Shown: in pieces, positions 46,359 to 54,920 of the stretch
Layout: every line of letters starts with the position of its first letter
Position numbering within the stretch: position 1 is the stretch's first letter
DNA from: an uncultured Verrucomicrobiota bacterium
Lineage (GTDB): Bacteria; Verrucomicrobiota; Verrucomicrobiia; Opitutales; Opitutaceae
DNA: 64,000 nt
NCBI GenBank assembly: GCA_903904685.1
Contig: CAIVDS010000064.1
Coordinates: 1 to 64,000 of the forward strand
Direction of reading: 5' to 3'
Translations under genes and position numbers: made by a program
Notes under the pieces: generated by a model
Told to the model about the DNA's origin: nothing
The model's database searches: none
What the model saw: only the letters and a program-made list of their open reading frames with translations

Positions 46359-47747
46359 TTATCGGTTGAGCTGAGTTTTAAGGAATTCGATGCTTCCGCG
46401 GGCAGTGGTGTCCTGCTCCATCATGTTGTCCACGGATTTGCAGGCGTGGATGACGGTGCCGTGATCGCGACCGCCAAAGGCGTCGCCGATTTCCTGAAGA
46501 GAATGTTTGGTGAGCGTGCGGGTGAGATACATCGCGATCTGGCGGGGGATCGCGATGTTGTTAGGGCGGCGCTTGCTCGTCATGTCGCTATGGCGGATCT
46601 GGTAGTGGTCGGCGACTTTCTTCTGGATGATCTCGATGGTGAGCTGGTTCTGCGCCTGCTCCATGAGTACATCTTGCAGGAGAATCTCGGTGGCGGCAAG
46701 GTCGATGGTCTTGCCGGTGAGTGTTGCGTAGCTGGCGACCTTGATGAGCGCGCCTTCGAGGCGGCGGATGTTCTTGGAAATGTTATGCGCGATGAAGTTG
46801 GCGACATCGGCGGGGATGTTGAACTTGAGGGTCGCTGCCTTAGTGCGGAGGATGGCAAGGCGGGTCTCGAAATCGGGAGCCTGGATGTCGGCGGGAAGGC
46901 CCCACTCAAAGCGGGAAACGAGGCGGGCTTCGAGTTTTTGAATCTCGGAGGCGCGACGATCGCTGGAGAGGATGATTTGCTTGGACGACTCGAACAGGTC
47001 GTTGAAGGTATGGAAGAACTCTTCCTGGATGCGCTCTTTGCCGCTGAGGAATTGCACGTCGTCAATCAGGAGGACGTCGACGTGGCGATAGCGCTGGCGG
47101 AACTTGGTCAACGCGTTTTCCTGGAGGGCTTGGATGAACTCGTTGGTGAACTTTTCCGTGGAGAGGTAGGCGACCTTGGTGTCGGGATTGTTGCGCAGGA
47201 TGGCATGGCCAATGGCATGCATCAGGTGTGTCTTGCCGAGGCCGGTGTCGCCGTAGAGGAAAAGCGGGTTGTAGGCCTGCGCGGGGGACTGGGCGACAGC
47301 CATAGCGGCCGCGTGAGCCATCATGTTGTTGCTGCCGACGACGAAAGTTTCGAAAGTGTTGCGCGGATTGAGCGTGCCGGTGTGGGTGCCACCACGTTCA
47401 TCGTAACGGGTTCGGCGGATGGTGGGTTTCGCTCGAGTGGCCGTGGACTCGCCGACGGGCTGGGCGGCCGTGGTGCGAGAGTGGGCGTCCTGCCCGGCTT
47501 TCTTGAGTTTGACGGTGATCACCCGCCCTGAAGTCAGCCTCAGGCGCTGGACGATCAGGTCGAGGTAGTTGTCGTTGATCCAGATGGCCGCAAAATCGTT
47601 GGGCACGCCTAACGTGAGGGTGTCTTCCGATGCTTCGAGACACACGATGGGTTCAAACCAAAGTTGATAAACATCCTCAGGAAAAAGCCCTTTGAAATCG
47701 CTTTTGACGGTTTCCCAAAGGCTCGGAGAGATGGCGACTAAAGACAT
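46359..47747 (-). CDS. dnaA: Chromosomal replication initiator DnaA
   Basis: A 462-aa protein from the ATG at 47747 (MSLVAISPSLWETVKSDFKG); a GTG at 47792 gives 15 more residues and overlaps a DnaA box, so the ATG is preferred. Domain I is about residues 1-85; the AAA+ domain has Walker A LYGDTGLGKTHLMHAIGHAI, Walker B VDVLLIDDVQFLSGK and the sensor region IILSSDRRASEIQKLEARLV. The C-terminal DNA-binding domain IV ends with the signature GRDHGTVIHACKSVD. It binds DnaA boxes at the adjacent origin and opens it for helicase loading. Confidence 0.97.
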   Translation of the reverse strand: MSLVAISPSLWETVKSDFKGLFPEDVYQLWFEPIVCLEASEDTLTLGVPNDFAAIWINDNYLDLIVQRLRLTSGRVITVKLKKAGQDAHSRTTAAQPVGESTATRAKPTIRRTRYDERGGTHTGTLNPRNTFETFVVGSNNMMAHAAAMAVAQSPAQAYNPLFLYGDTGLGKTHLMHAIGHAILRNNPDTKVAYLSTEKFTNEFIQALQENALTKFRQRYRHVDVLLIDDVQFLSGKERIQEEFFHTFNDLFESSKQIILSSDRRASEIQKLEARLVSRFEWGLPADIQAPDFETRLAILRTKAATLKFNIPADVANFIAHNISKNIRRLEGALIKVASYATLTGKTIDLAATEILLQDVLMEQAQNQLTIEIIQKKVADHYQIRHSDMTSKRRPNNIAIPRQIAMYLTRTLTKHSLQEIGDAFGGRDHGTVIHACKSVDNMMEQDTTARGSIEFLKTQLNR

Positions 47748-48258
47748 GGACAAAAAATGACTAGTAAGAGGAGCGGACGAGGGTTTATTCACACTTCATA
47801 GTCTAGGTGGTCAAAGACACGTCTCAGCGGGAGGATTCCATGCACCAAAGGCCTGCGAAAAGGGGGAAGCGGATCATCGGAAAAGAGAAGAGATAAAGAC
47901 TGAATGGTAAAAAATTGATGATCAGTGTCTTGAGCTTGTTATAGAGGCGGGCTGGAAAGGGACTCGCTGGGGACATGTGAAAGAACCACTGAAACTATGC
48001 GACTGAAACGGACGAGGACGTAATAACGTTGAAGCGGAAAAGGGTTTCAAGAGTAACTTTTCGACAAGTTATTCACACGAAGTTTGCGGATAAGTTTTTG
48101 AATTTTTTTGTTGCCACAAAAATGACATTTTCGCGCCAAAGTTAAAAATGTCACGACGGTGTAACGGCGCCGGCATTACGAGAACAAAATCTCCTCTGAA
48201 AATGTGTCGGGCTGTAACCAATACGTAACATGGCAGGTTCGGCGCGGCACCATTGCGG
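47748..48258. other. oriC: Probable chromosomal replication origin (oriC)
   Basis: A 511-bp non-coding gap upstream of dnaA with DnaA-box-like 9-mers: TTATTCACA at 47785-47793 and 48069-48077, and TTATCCGCA (minus strand) at 48085-48093. The last two lie 8 bp apart in opposite directions beside an AT-rich tract (TTTTTGAATTTTTTTG, 48094-48111), fitting a DNA-unwinding element. A perfect 9-bp inverted repeat TGACATTTT/AAAATGTCA lies at 48123-48131 and 48145-48153. GTAAC occurs four times in the same direction (48053, 48161, 48214, 48225). Position next to dnaA supports an origin; strand-composition skew could not be computed. Confidence 0.65.
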
Positions 48259-50307
48259 TCAGGGTTTCGTAGTGGTTCCGGACGACGGTTCGGTCCATTT
48301 CCCGTGCTCTTTAATGAGAGCGATCAGGCGGCCGTCTGCTTCGGCTTGGAGAATGTTGTATTGGACGCAGTTCTTGCCGACGTAGAGGTTGATTTTTCCA
48401 GGGGCTCCGCCGACGTAGCCGAAATCGGCGTCGGCCATCTCTCCGGGGCCGTTCACGATGCAACCCATGATGGCGAGCTTCACACCTTTGAGGTGGCCGG
48501 TCTGGGCACGGATGCGCTGGGTGGTCGCTTGGAGATCGAAGAGCGTGCGGCCGCAGGACGGACAGGCGACAAATTCGGTTTTTGAGATGCGAGCGCCGGC
48601 CCCTTGGAGAACGTTGTAGGAAAGCTTGGTCGCACGCGTGAAGTCGGCTTCGGTCTCGATGGAGACGAGGTCTCCGAGACCGTCGCACAGCAGCGTGCCG
48701 GTGAGAATCGACGCGTCGAGGAGGCGGGAGAGAAAACTGATTTCGGGCGCGACGGTAGTGGCCGAGGTGTTGCGAATCCACACCGGAGCGTGCGAGCCGA
48801 TGGTGGCCAGCGCGTCCACCAAGGCGCGGTAGCGGCCGGTGGGATGGAGATGGTTTGAGAGCTGAGAGCTAAGGACCGAAAGTCCGGAGTTCAGGGTGAA
48901 AAGGAGCCGGTCGTCGCCGAGTTCGCGGAGCGTCGGGACGAGAAGGGCGAGGTCGTCATCGGTCGTGGCGGCGGCGAGGTGGTGGCCATGAGCGCGGATG
49001 AATTGGGTAAAGGCGCGTAGAGTTTCAGCTTCGTCGGCGGTGAAGGCGCGGAGGATCACGACGGAGCCGCGCCAGTCGGCGAGCGCGGCCTGCACGTCGG
49101 CGACAGAGAGTGAATGTGCGAGCTCCAGCACGAGGAAGCAGTCGGCGGGAATGGAGGGCGGAAGCGCGCCGAGATCGGCGACTGAGGCTATGGAAACAAG
49201 CAAGCCCTCGGCAGGCGTATCATTTGATTTCTGTTTTTTATTTTCTGACTTTGGATCCGAAAGTTCGGCGAGAGTCGTGCGGACGATGACGCGAGGCGGC
49301 TGTTCGGGCCCGACGACACAGCCTTCGGCGAGCGTAAGTGCGGTAGTTGCACGCTTCGAGAAATGGAATGGATCGATGCGGTCGGGCGTGCTTTCCGTTT
49401 TCCGATCTCCGGCTTGCGGCGCCCACAGCGACATCGCTTTTTTCACGAGGGCTTGAGCGACGGGGATCTCGTAAACGCTGTCCTCAGTGAGCGAGACGCG
49501 GATGGTGTCGCCTAGTCCGTCGAAGAGGAGGCTGCCGATGCCGATAGCACTCTTGATGCGGCCATCCTCGCCGTCGCCGGCTTCGGTGACGCCGAGGTGG
49601 AGTGGGTAGCGCATACCTGCCTGATTCATGCGGTCCACGAGGAGCCGGTAGGCTTCGATCATCACCTTCGGGTTCGAGGACTTCATCGAGAGGATCATCT
49701 GGTTGAAGCCGTGCGATTCACCGATGCGGAGGAATTCCAGCGCGCTCTCGACCATGCCGAGAGGGGTGTCGCCGTAGCGGTTCATGATGCGGTCGGAGAG
49801 CGAGCCATGATTGGTGCCGATGCGGAGCGAGCGGCCAAGGGCCTTGGCACGGAGGACCAACGGAGAAAACGAGTCATGAAGACGTTGCAACTCCTGATCG
49901 TAGTCGGCGTCGGTGTATTCTTTGACGGCGAATTTCTTTTTGTCGGCGTAGTTGCCCGGGTTGACGCGGATTTTCTCCACGTGCTCGACAGCTTCCATCG
50001 CGGCGGCCGGGAGGAAGTGGATGTCGGCCACGAGCGGGATGCGGACGAAGCCGGCGGCGGAAAACTGCGCGCGGATGTCCTTGAGGCAGCGGGCGGCCTG
50101 CACGTTGGGCGCTGTGATGCGGACGATTTCGCAGCCGACCTCGGCGAGGGCGATGGACTGCTTGACCGTGGTGGCAACGTCTTGTGTGTCGCTGGTGGTC
50201 ATCGATTGGACGCGGATGGGGTTGGAACCACCGACACCCACCTGACCGATTCTCACTTCAAGCGTAGGACGGCGGACGGTGTGAAAACGGGAGGTGCAGT
50301 AGGACAT
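48259..50307 (-). CDS. ispG: IspG, (E)-4-hydroxy-3-methylbut-2-enyl-diphosphate synthase, long form
   Basis: A 682-aa MEP-pathway enzyme (start MSYCTSRFHTVRRPTLEVRI) that converts MEcPP to HMBPP. The N-terminal TIM barrel (about residues 1-290) starts with IGQVGVGGSNPIRVQSM. The C-terminal [4Fe-4S] domain shows FVACPSCGRTLFD and IMGCIVNGPGE. Between them lies a roughly 270-residue middle domain absent from the about 370-aa E. coli enzyme; this long type is known from plants, Chlamydia and Bacteroidetes. It ends the uppS-cdsA-dxr-rseP-ispG run, which also holds dxr of the same pathway. Confidence 0.95.
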   Translation of the reverse strand: MSYCTSRFHTVRRPTLEVRIGQVGVGGSNPIRVQSMTTSDTQDVATTVKQSIALAEVGCEIVRITAPNVQAARCLKDIRAQFSAAGFVRIPLVADIHFLPAAAMEAVEHVEKIRVNPGNYADKKKFAVKEYTDADYDQELQRLHDSFSPLVLRAKALGRSLRIGTNHGSLSDRIMNRYGDTPLGMVESALEFLRIGESHGFNQMILSMKSSNPKVMIEAYRLLVDRMNQAGMRYPLHLGVTEAGDGEDGRIKSAIGIGSLLFDGLGDTIRVSLTEDSVYEIPVAQALVKKAMSLWAPQAGDRKTESTPDRIDPFHFSKRATTALTLAEGCVVGPEQPPRVIVRTTLAELSDPKSENKKQKSNDTPAEGLLVSIASVADLGALPPSIPADCFLVLELAHSLSVADVQAALADWRGSVVILRAFTADEAETLRAFTQFIRAHGHHLAAATTDDDLALLVPTLRELGDDRLLFTLNSGLSVLSSQLSNHLHPTGRYRALVDALATIGSHAPVWIRNTSATTVAPEISFLSRLLDASILTGTLLCDGLGDLVSIETEADFTRATKLSYNVLQGAGARISKTEFVACPSCGRTLFDLQATTQRIRAQTGHLKGVKLAIMGCIVNGPGEMADADFGYVGGAPGKINLYVGKNCVQYNILQAEADGRLIALIKEHGKWTEPSSGTTTKP

Positions 50308-50391
50308 GGCGGAAAACGACCAGTGACCATTGTCCCATGGCCAATGTCAAACTGCTGCGATGAGACGGCGCTCGGAGGGTCGTGCGCTTGA

Positions 50392-51828
50392 TTATTTGGC
50401 GGGAGCGGCGGCGGGCGGCGGCGCAGGGGCGGTTACCTCGGCTTTATCAGCCTTGATGTCGCGCGACCAGCGGCGCACGTCAAAGACAGTCACGTAGATC
50501 ACCATCGAAAACAGCAGGACCATGAAAACGCTCTGGGTGGTGGCGATGAAATCAGCGGGCAGCAGACGTCCGCGGAGTTTCCCGATGGTGGCGAAAAGCA
50601 TATGGCCGCCGTCGAGCACGGGGATGGGCAGCAGATTGAAGATGGCGAGGTTCACGTTGACGAGGATTGTAAACCAGAGGACGAGGCGGATGTCCGTCTG
50701 AGCAACCAGATGGAAGATGCGCACGATGCCGACCGGGCCGCTGAGCTTGGAGATGCCGATGTCGGAGCGCGGATTAATGAGACTGACAAACGTGCGATAG
50801 GTCATGCTCGCGTTATCGGCGATCTGTTCGAACGGAGTGGGGTAGATCAAGCTGATGTCGGTGGTGAGCGCCAGCCCGAGGTCGGTAGCGTCCTTGGCTC
50901 CGGCGCGGCTTGGAATGGTCAACGTCACAATGCGGTCGCCGCGTTTGACCGATGCTTTGATTGCCTGCTCCTGATATTTAGAAAGATAATCGCCGTAAGT
51001 CTGAATATTGAGAACGGACGTTCCATCGAGAGCGAGCAGGCGGTCGTTGACTTTGAAACCGGCGATGGCGGCAAGGCTCTTGGGGGCGATCTCGTGCACC
51101 ACGAGTTCGTAGGCGGCGGCGATGCCGACTTTGCGGTTCTTCTCGTCGCCGGCGAGGCGCGGATAGACGTTTACGTCGATGAGCTTGCCGTCGCGTTCGA
51201 TGGTGAATACCGCCTCTCGGCGTCCGTCGGCGGTCCAACCGGCGCTGGTCATCAGCGTCTGCATGAGATCCTGCCAGTTGTTCAACTTATGATGATCGAT
51301 GGCGCGGATCGTGTCGCCGATACGCAGACCGGCTTCGGCTGCCGGACTGACCACGGTCGAGCCGTCAGGTAGTTGGACCTTGGGGACGACATAGCCGATA
51401 CGCGTGGTGGCCAAATCGCTTGTGGTCGGCATGCCGACCTTCCAGACGACGCAGGCGAGGACGAATGCGAAGATCACGTTACAGACCGCACCTGCGACGG
51501 AGACGATCATCTTGGTCGTGTAGTTGGGCGGAGGCAGGCGGTTGAGATCCGTGGTGCTTTCACCCTCGATTCCTTGCATGTCGGCGAGCTGGGGAAGCCG
51601 CACGTAGCCGCCGAGCGGAAGCCATGAGAGTCGGTATTCGACGCCGTCCTTGCCGCGCCACGAAAAAATCTTCGGCCCGAAGCCGATCGAGAAACACTCA
51701 ACCACCATGCCGCGCCGACGGGCGGCAAGGAAGTGGCCGAGTTCATGCACGAAGATCGACCCGCCAAAAAAGACGATGATGAGCAGGACCGACCAGAGAT
51801 TGGAGAGAAGCGGTTGAAGGAGATCCAC
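50392..51828 (-). CDS. rseP: Site-2 protease RseP (M50 family)
   Basis: A 478-aa intramembrane zinc protease. HELGHFLAARR near residue 28 carries the catalytic His-Glu-His; a second conserved site NLLPIPVLDGGHML (near residues 405-418) gives the Asp ligand. Two PDZ-like regions lie between (VSPAAEAGLRIGDTIRAIDH and IAGFKVNDRLLALDGTSVLN). The protein has about four membrane segments and an Ala/Pro-rich C-terminus. In E. coli RseP cuts anti-sigma factor RseA; the target here is unknown. It sits 31 bp after dxr. Confidence 0.94.
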   Translation of the reverse strand: MDLLQPLLSNLWSVLLIIVFFGGSIFVHELGHFLAARRRGMVVECFSIGFGPKIFSWRGKDGVEYRLSWLPLGGYVRLPQLADMQGIEGESTTDLNRLPPPNYTTKMIVSVAGAVCNVIFAFVLACVVWKVGMPTTSDLATTRIGYVVPKVQLPDGSTVVSPAAEAGLRIGDTIRAIDHHKLNNWQDLMQTLMTSAGWTADGRREAVFTIERDGKLIDVNVYPRLAGDEKNRKVGIAAAYELVVHEIAPKSLAAIAGFKVNDRLLALDGTSVLNIQTYGDYLSKYQEQAIKASVKRGDRIVTLTIPSRAGAKDATDLGLALTTDISLIYPTPFEQIADNASMTYRTFVSLINPRSDIGISKLSGPVGIVRIFHLVAQTDIRLVLWFTILVNVNLAIFNLLPIPVLDGGHMLFATIGKLRGRLLPADFIATTQSVFMVLLFSMVIYVTVFDVRRWSRDIKADKAEVTAPAPPPAAAPAK

Positions 51829-51859
51829 GGTGTATAAGGGCTGGCAACTGGGTGAGGGT

Positions 51860-53026
51860 CTAAAACTGAGAGCTGGCGATGCGGCGGGCTTCGGCGTCCA
51901 CGGCTAGGACAGCGGCCAGATCGGCGGGTTCAAAAGAAGTGTGCGTCTGCAAAGTATTATCCACGATGAGCGGAATCGCAAGGAATGGAATTTTTCCCGC
52001 GAGGAAAGCGGCGACGGCAATTTCGTTGGCGGCGTTGTAAATGGCGGGGGCCGAGCCGCCTGCGTTCATGGCCTCGCGGGCCAACCGCAAGAGGGGGAAA
52101 CGCGCCTCATTGACCGGGCGGAACTCCAGCGAGAGAAGTTTGGTAAGGTCGAGCGGTGCGTCCACGCCGGCCGCGCGCGCCGGGTGCAGCAGGGCGTGCT
52201 GGATCGGAAACGTCATCGATGGCGGACAGAGCTGGGCGAGCATCGCGCCGTCGGTGAATTCGACCAGCGCATGCACGATGCTCTGCGGATGGATGACGGT
52301 GTGGCATTGGTCGGCGCGCAACCCGAAGAGGCATTGAGCCTCGATGAGCTCGAGCCCTTTGTTGGCGAGCGTGGCGGAATCGACGGTGATCTTCGGCCCC
52401 ATCGACCAGTTGGGGTGCTTGAGCGCGTCGACCACGGTGACGTGCGCGAGTTTTTCCACCGGCCAGTCGCGGAACGCACCGCCGCTGGCGGTGAGGATAA
52501 TACGCGAGACGTCGGCCAAAGGGTGACCCTGGATGCACTGGAAAACGGCGTTGTGCTCGCTGTCCACGGGCAGGATTTTCGCACCACTCGCGCGGGCGGC
52601 GGCCATGATGAACTTGCCGGCGAGCACAAGGATTTCCTTGGACGCGAGGGCAAGGTTTTTGCCGGCGGCAAGCGCGGTAATCGCGGGTTCAAGACCAGTC
52701 GTGCCGACGACAGCAACGAGCACGGTGTCAGCCTCGGGAAGGCGGGCGAGAAAGTTGAGCCCTTCGAGGCCGCGATAAAGCGTGATGCCGGTGGGAAATG
52801 CCTCGGATGTCTTGGCGTCCGCATAGGCGGCATCGTCAAAAAGCGCGACGTGGTGCACGCCGGGGTGGGCGCGGGCGATCTCGGCGAGGCGGGCGTGGCG
52901 CGAGTGGGCGGCGATGCCGACAAGTTCGAGTTTATCGGGGTGCGCGGCGATGACGCGCAGGGCGTTTTCGCCGATGGAGCCAGTCGCGCCGAGCAGGACG
53001 ATGCGTTTGCGGGAGGAGGCGGGCAC
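51860..53026 (-). CDS. dxr: 1-deoxy-D-xylulose 5-phosphate reductoisomerase
   Basis: A 388-aa enzyme with a probable GTG start at 53026 (VPASSRKRIVLLGATGSIGE); open sequence further upstream is Arg/His-rich and overlaps cdsA. It makes MEP, the second step of the non-mevalonate route. The NADPH-binding motif GATGSIGENALRV starts the protein; the metal/substrate site is LPVDSEHNAVFQC (near residues 150-162) and ILTASGGAFRDWP, with HPNWSMGPKITVDSATLANK in the flexible-loop region. Length is normal (E. coli 398 aa). Confidence 0.95.
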   Translation of the reverse strand: MPASSRKRIVLLGATGSIGENALRVIAAHPDKLELVGIAAHSRHARLAEIARAHPGVHHVALFDDAAYADAKTSEAFPTGITLYRGLEGLNFLARLPEADTVLVAVVGTTGLEPAITALAAGKNLALASKEILVLAGKFIMAAARASGAKILPVDSEHNAVFQCIQGHPLADVSRIILTASGGAFRDWPVEKLAHVTVVDALKHPNWSMGPKITVDSATLANKGLELIEAQCLFGLRADQCHTVIHPQSIVHALVEFTDGAMLAQLCPPSMTFPIQHALLHPARAAGVDAPLDLTKLLSLEFRPVNEARFPLLRLAREAMNAGGSAPAIYNAANEIAVAAFLAGKIPFLAIPLIVDNTLQTHTSFEPADLAAVLAVDAEARRIASSQF

Positions 53027-53034
53027 GGTGGAAG

Positions 53035-53859
53035 TTACAGCAGGCTGAACACCAGATAGCCGACCGGCGCGGTGAGGATCAGGCTGTCGGATAGATCGAA
53101 CATGCCTCCGATACCCGGAATGGTTGCGCCAGAGTCTTTGGTGTCGGCGCGGCGTTTGATGACCGATTCGACGAGATCGGAAACGATGCCGAGAGCGGCG
53201 AGGGGAACGGCGATGGCAGCGGCGAGGAGCGGCGTGAACGTGGCCGGGAAATAGCGATGATCGCCGCAGCAATACACGATGCCCGCGCCGAGCGCCGCCG
53301 AAGTGAGTAGGCCGCCGATGGCGCCTTCCCATGTTTTCTTTGGGCTGATGACCGGGGCCATCTTGTGTTTACCGAAAGCCAAGCCGGAAAGCAGGGCCCC
53401 TACATCGCAAAACTTCGACACGGCGACGAGCCAGAGTGTCAGTGCGAGGCCCGTGTTTCCATGAGGTGTTTGGATGAGGAGGATTCGCACCAGAAACTGG
53501 AGCATGAAGGGGACGTAAACCAGACCAAAAAGCGTCCACGCGAGTGACTCGACACGGTTCTCGGGGTTGCGTTCACCGACGATGCGCACGGCGAAAACCA
53601 CGGCGGCGGCGGCAAGGATAGTCTCGGGCGTGGTCAGCGGGTATTGCGCGACGGGGGCGAGCATGATGGCCGCGCCAAAGAGCAGGCCGAGGCGGTCAAA
53701 GGGCGCACAGCCCATGCGATGCACCATCTGGTAAAGCTCCCGCTGGGTAAGTGCGCTTACAAGCACCACGAGGACGATAGCCCCGCGCGCTCCGTAGAAA
53801 TACATGCAGGCAAAAATAATGAACCAGAGGAGAACGGTGCTGAAGATGCGTTTGCCCAT
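53035..53859 (-). CDS. cdsA: Phosphatidate cytidylyltransferase CdsA
   Basis: A 274-aa polytopic membrane protein from the ATG at 53859 (MGKRIFSTVLLWFIIFACMY); the upstream frame overlaps uppS and is not homologous. It makes CDP-diacylglycerol from phosphatidic acid and CTP. About seven membrane segments are seen. The C-terminal family signature is KRRADTKDSGATIPGIGG then MFDLSDSLI, a slight variant of the usual KDxGxxxPGHGGxxDRxDS (here I for H and LS for RL). Located 25 bp after uppS and 8 bp before dxr. Confidence 0.92.
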   Translation of the reverse strand: MGKRIFSTVLLWFIIFACMYFYGARGAIVLVVLVSALTQRELYQMVHRMGCAPFDRLGLLFGAAIMLAPVAQYPLTTPETILAAAAVVFAVRIVGERNPENRVESLAWTLFGLVYVPFMLQFLVRILLIQTPHGNTGLALTLWLVAVSKFCDVGALLSGLAFGKHKMAPVISPKKTWEGAIGGLLTSAALGAGIVYCCGDHRYFPATFTPLLAAAIAVPLAALGIVSDLVESVIKRRADTKDSGATIPGIGGMFDLSDSLILTAPVGYLVFSLL

Positions 53860-53884
53860 GGAGGGATTAAAGATTGGACGCGGG

Positions 53885-54628
53885 TCAAGACGTCGCGGCG
53901 GGTTTAAGCTGTTCGCTGGTCTTGCCAAAGCGGCGCTCGCGCTTGGCGTAGGTTGCCACGGCGGCGGCGAGATCGGCCTTGGCGAAATCAGGCCAGAGCA
54001 CTGGGGTGAAAACGAACTCCGCATAAGCGGCCTGCAACAGGAGAAAATTGCTGATGCGCATCTCGCCCGAAGTGCGGATGACAAGATCGGGGTCGGGGAT
54101 GTCCGCCGTGTAGAGGTAGCGGCTAAACTTTTCCCAAGAAGTGTCGTCGAGCTTGGTTTCGCCGGCGGCGATGGCGGCGGCGTAGGCGCGGGCGGCATCG
54201 ATCATCTCGGTGCGCGCGCCGTAGTTGAGCGCGAGCACGAGGGTGAGGTCTGAGAAGGCGGCGGTGGCCTCGACGGCCTTGTCGAGCTGCTTGCGCACAC
54301 CGGCTGGCATGTCCTGGATGCGCCCGATGGTGAGGATGCGGACTTTGTCTTTGATGAGGTTCGCCAGTTCTTTTTTAAGGAAAAATTCCAGCAGGTGCAT
54401 AAGGGCGCCGACTTCGTCCTTGGGGCGTTTCCAGTTTTCGACCGAAAAGGCGTAAAGCGTGATATAAGGGATACCCAACTCGCGGCAGGCCTTGATGACG
54501 GTGCGGACAGTCTCGACGCCGCGTCGATGACCCTCAATGCGCGGCAGGCCGCGTTGCTGGGCCCAGCGACCGTTGCCATCCATGATGATGGCGACGTGGT
54601 TGGGGATCGATAAGGACGTGGAAGGCAT
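53885..54628 (-). CDS. uppS: Isoprenyl transferase (undecaprenyl diphosphate synthase)
   Basis: A 247-aa cis-prenyltransferase (start MPSTSLSIPNHVAIIMDGNG). The catalytic motif HVAIIMDGNGRWAQQRGLPR, with HxxGVET following, binds the FPP diphosphate; YITLYAFSVENWKRPKDEV and the C-terminal PDLVIRTSGEMRISNFLLLQ complete the family pattern. The product carries cell-wall precursors. It is first in the uppS-cdsA-dxr-rseP-ispG run, a gene order shared by many bacteria. Confidence 0.95.
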   Translation of the reverse strand: MPSTSLSIPNHVAIIMDGNGRWAQQRGLPRIEGHRRGVETVRTVIKACRELGIPYITLYAFSVENWKRPKDEVGALMHLLEFFLKKELANLIKDKVRILTIGRIQDMPAGVRKQLDKAVEATAAFSDLTLVLALNYGARTEMIDAARAYAAAIAAGETKLDDTSWEKFSRYLYTADIPDPDLVIRTSGEMRISNFLLLQAAYAEFVFTPVLWPDFAKADLAAAVATYAKRERRFGKTSEQLKPAATS

Positions 54629-54920
54629 GGGGTGCGGAATGAGCAGTTAGGGCGGCGTGGAGGGCTTTGACAAGCCGCCAGCACGGCGACCAGAGGTTCG
54701 CAGGCACATGATTTGGGTTGAATATGGTTCCGCTCTCCATGGTGGGCTATCTTGGCGCAGAGTGGCGTCCAATCCATCTTGCCGCCGCAGGGAACCTCGA
54801 CGACGCGTTTTTTCGAGGAGGTCGATCGTGTCCTGCAGAAGGATACTGCGGTCCCACTTGGATCCCTTGCAGGAGCTGCGCTGGGCGGCTAAAAATCGGA
54901 CGTTGGAGGTTGAACGTTGA
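54629..54920. other. Divergent intergenic region between uppS and recQ
   Basis: A 292-bp gap between the two divergent genes. Most of it is taken by the possible structured RNA at 54745-54890. No protein-coding gene is evident on either strand. Confidence 0.5.
54745..54890 (-). ncRNA. Possible structured RNA, 6S RNA-like
   Basis: On the minus strand the region can fold into a long rod: outer stem between 54876-54885 and 54751-54760 (10 bp with some G-U; core GCGCAG/CTGCGC), inner stem CCGCAG/CTGCGG (54846-54851 with 54785-54790), and an apical hairpin from CCTCG/CGAGG. The 3' side reads CCCTGCGGCGGCAAGATGG, close to the CCTGCGGCGGCATCT segment near the 3' end of E. coli 6S RNA. Length (about 146 nt or somewhat more) and a stem-bubble-stem outline also fit 6S. 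No promoter or T-run was found and the strand is not certain. Confidence 0.4.

Noticed and set aside
46332-47531. Plus-strand open frame of 399 codons opposite dnaA
   Set aside because: Antisense shadow of dnaA; composition Gly/Val/Glu-rich and no family pattern.
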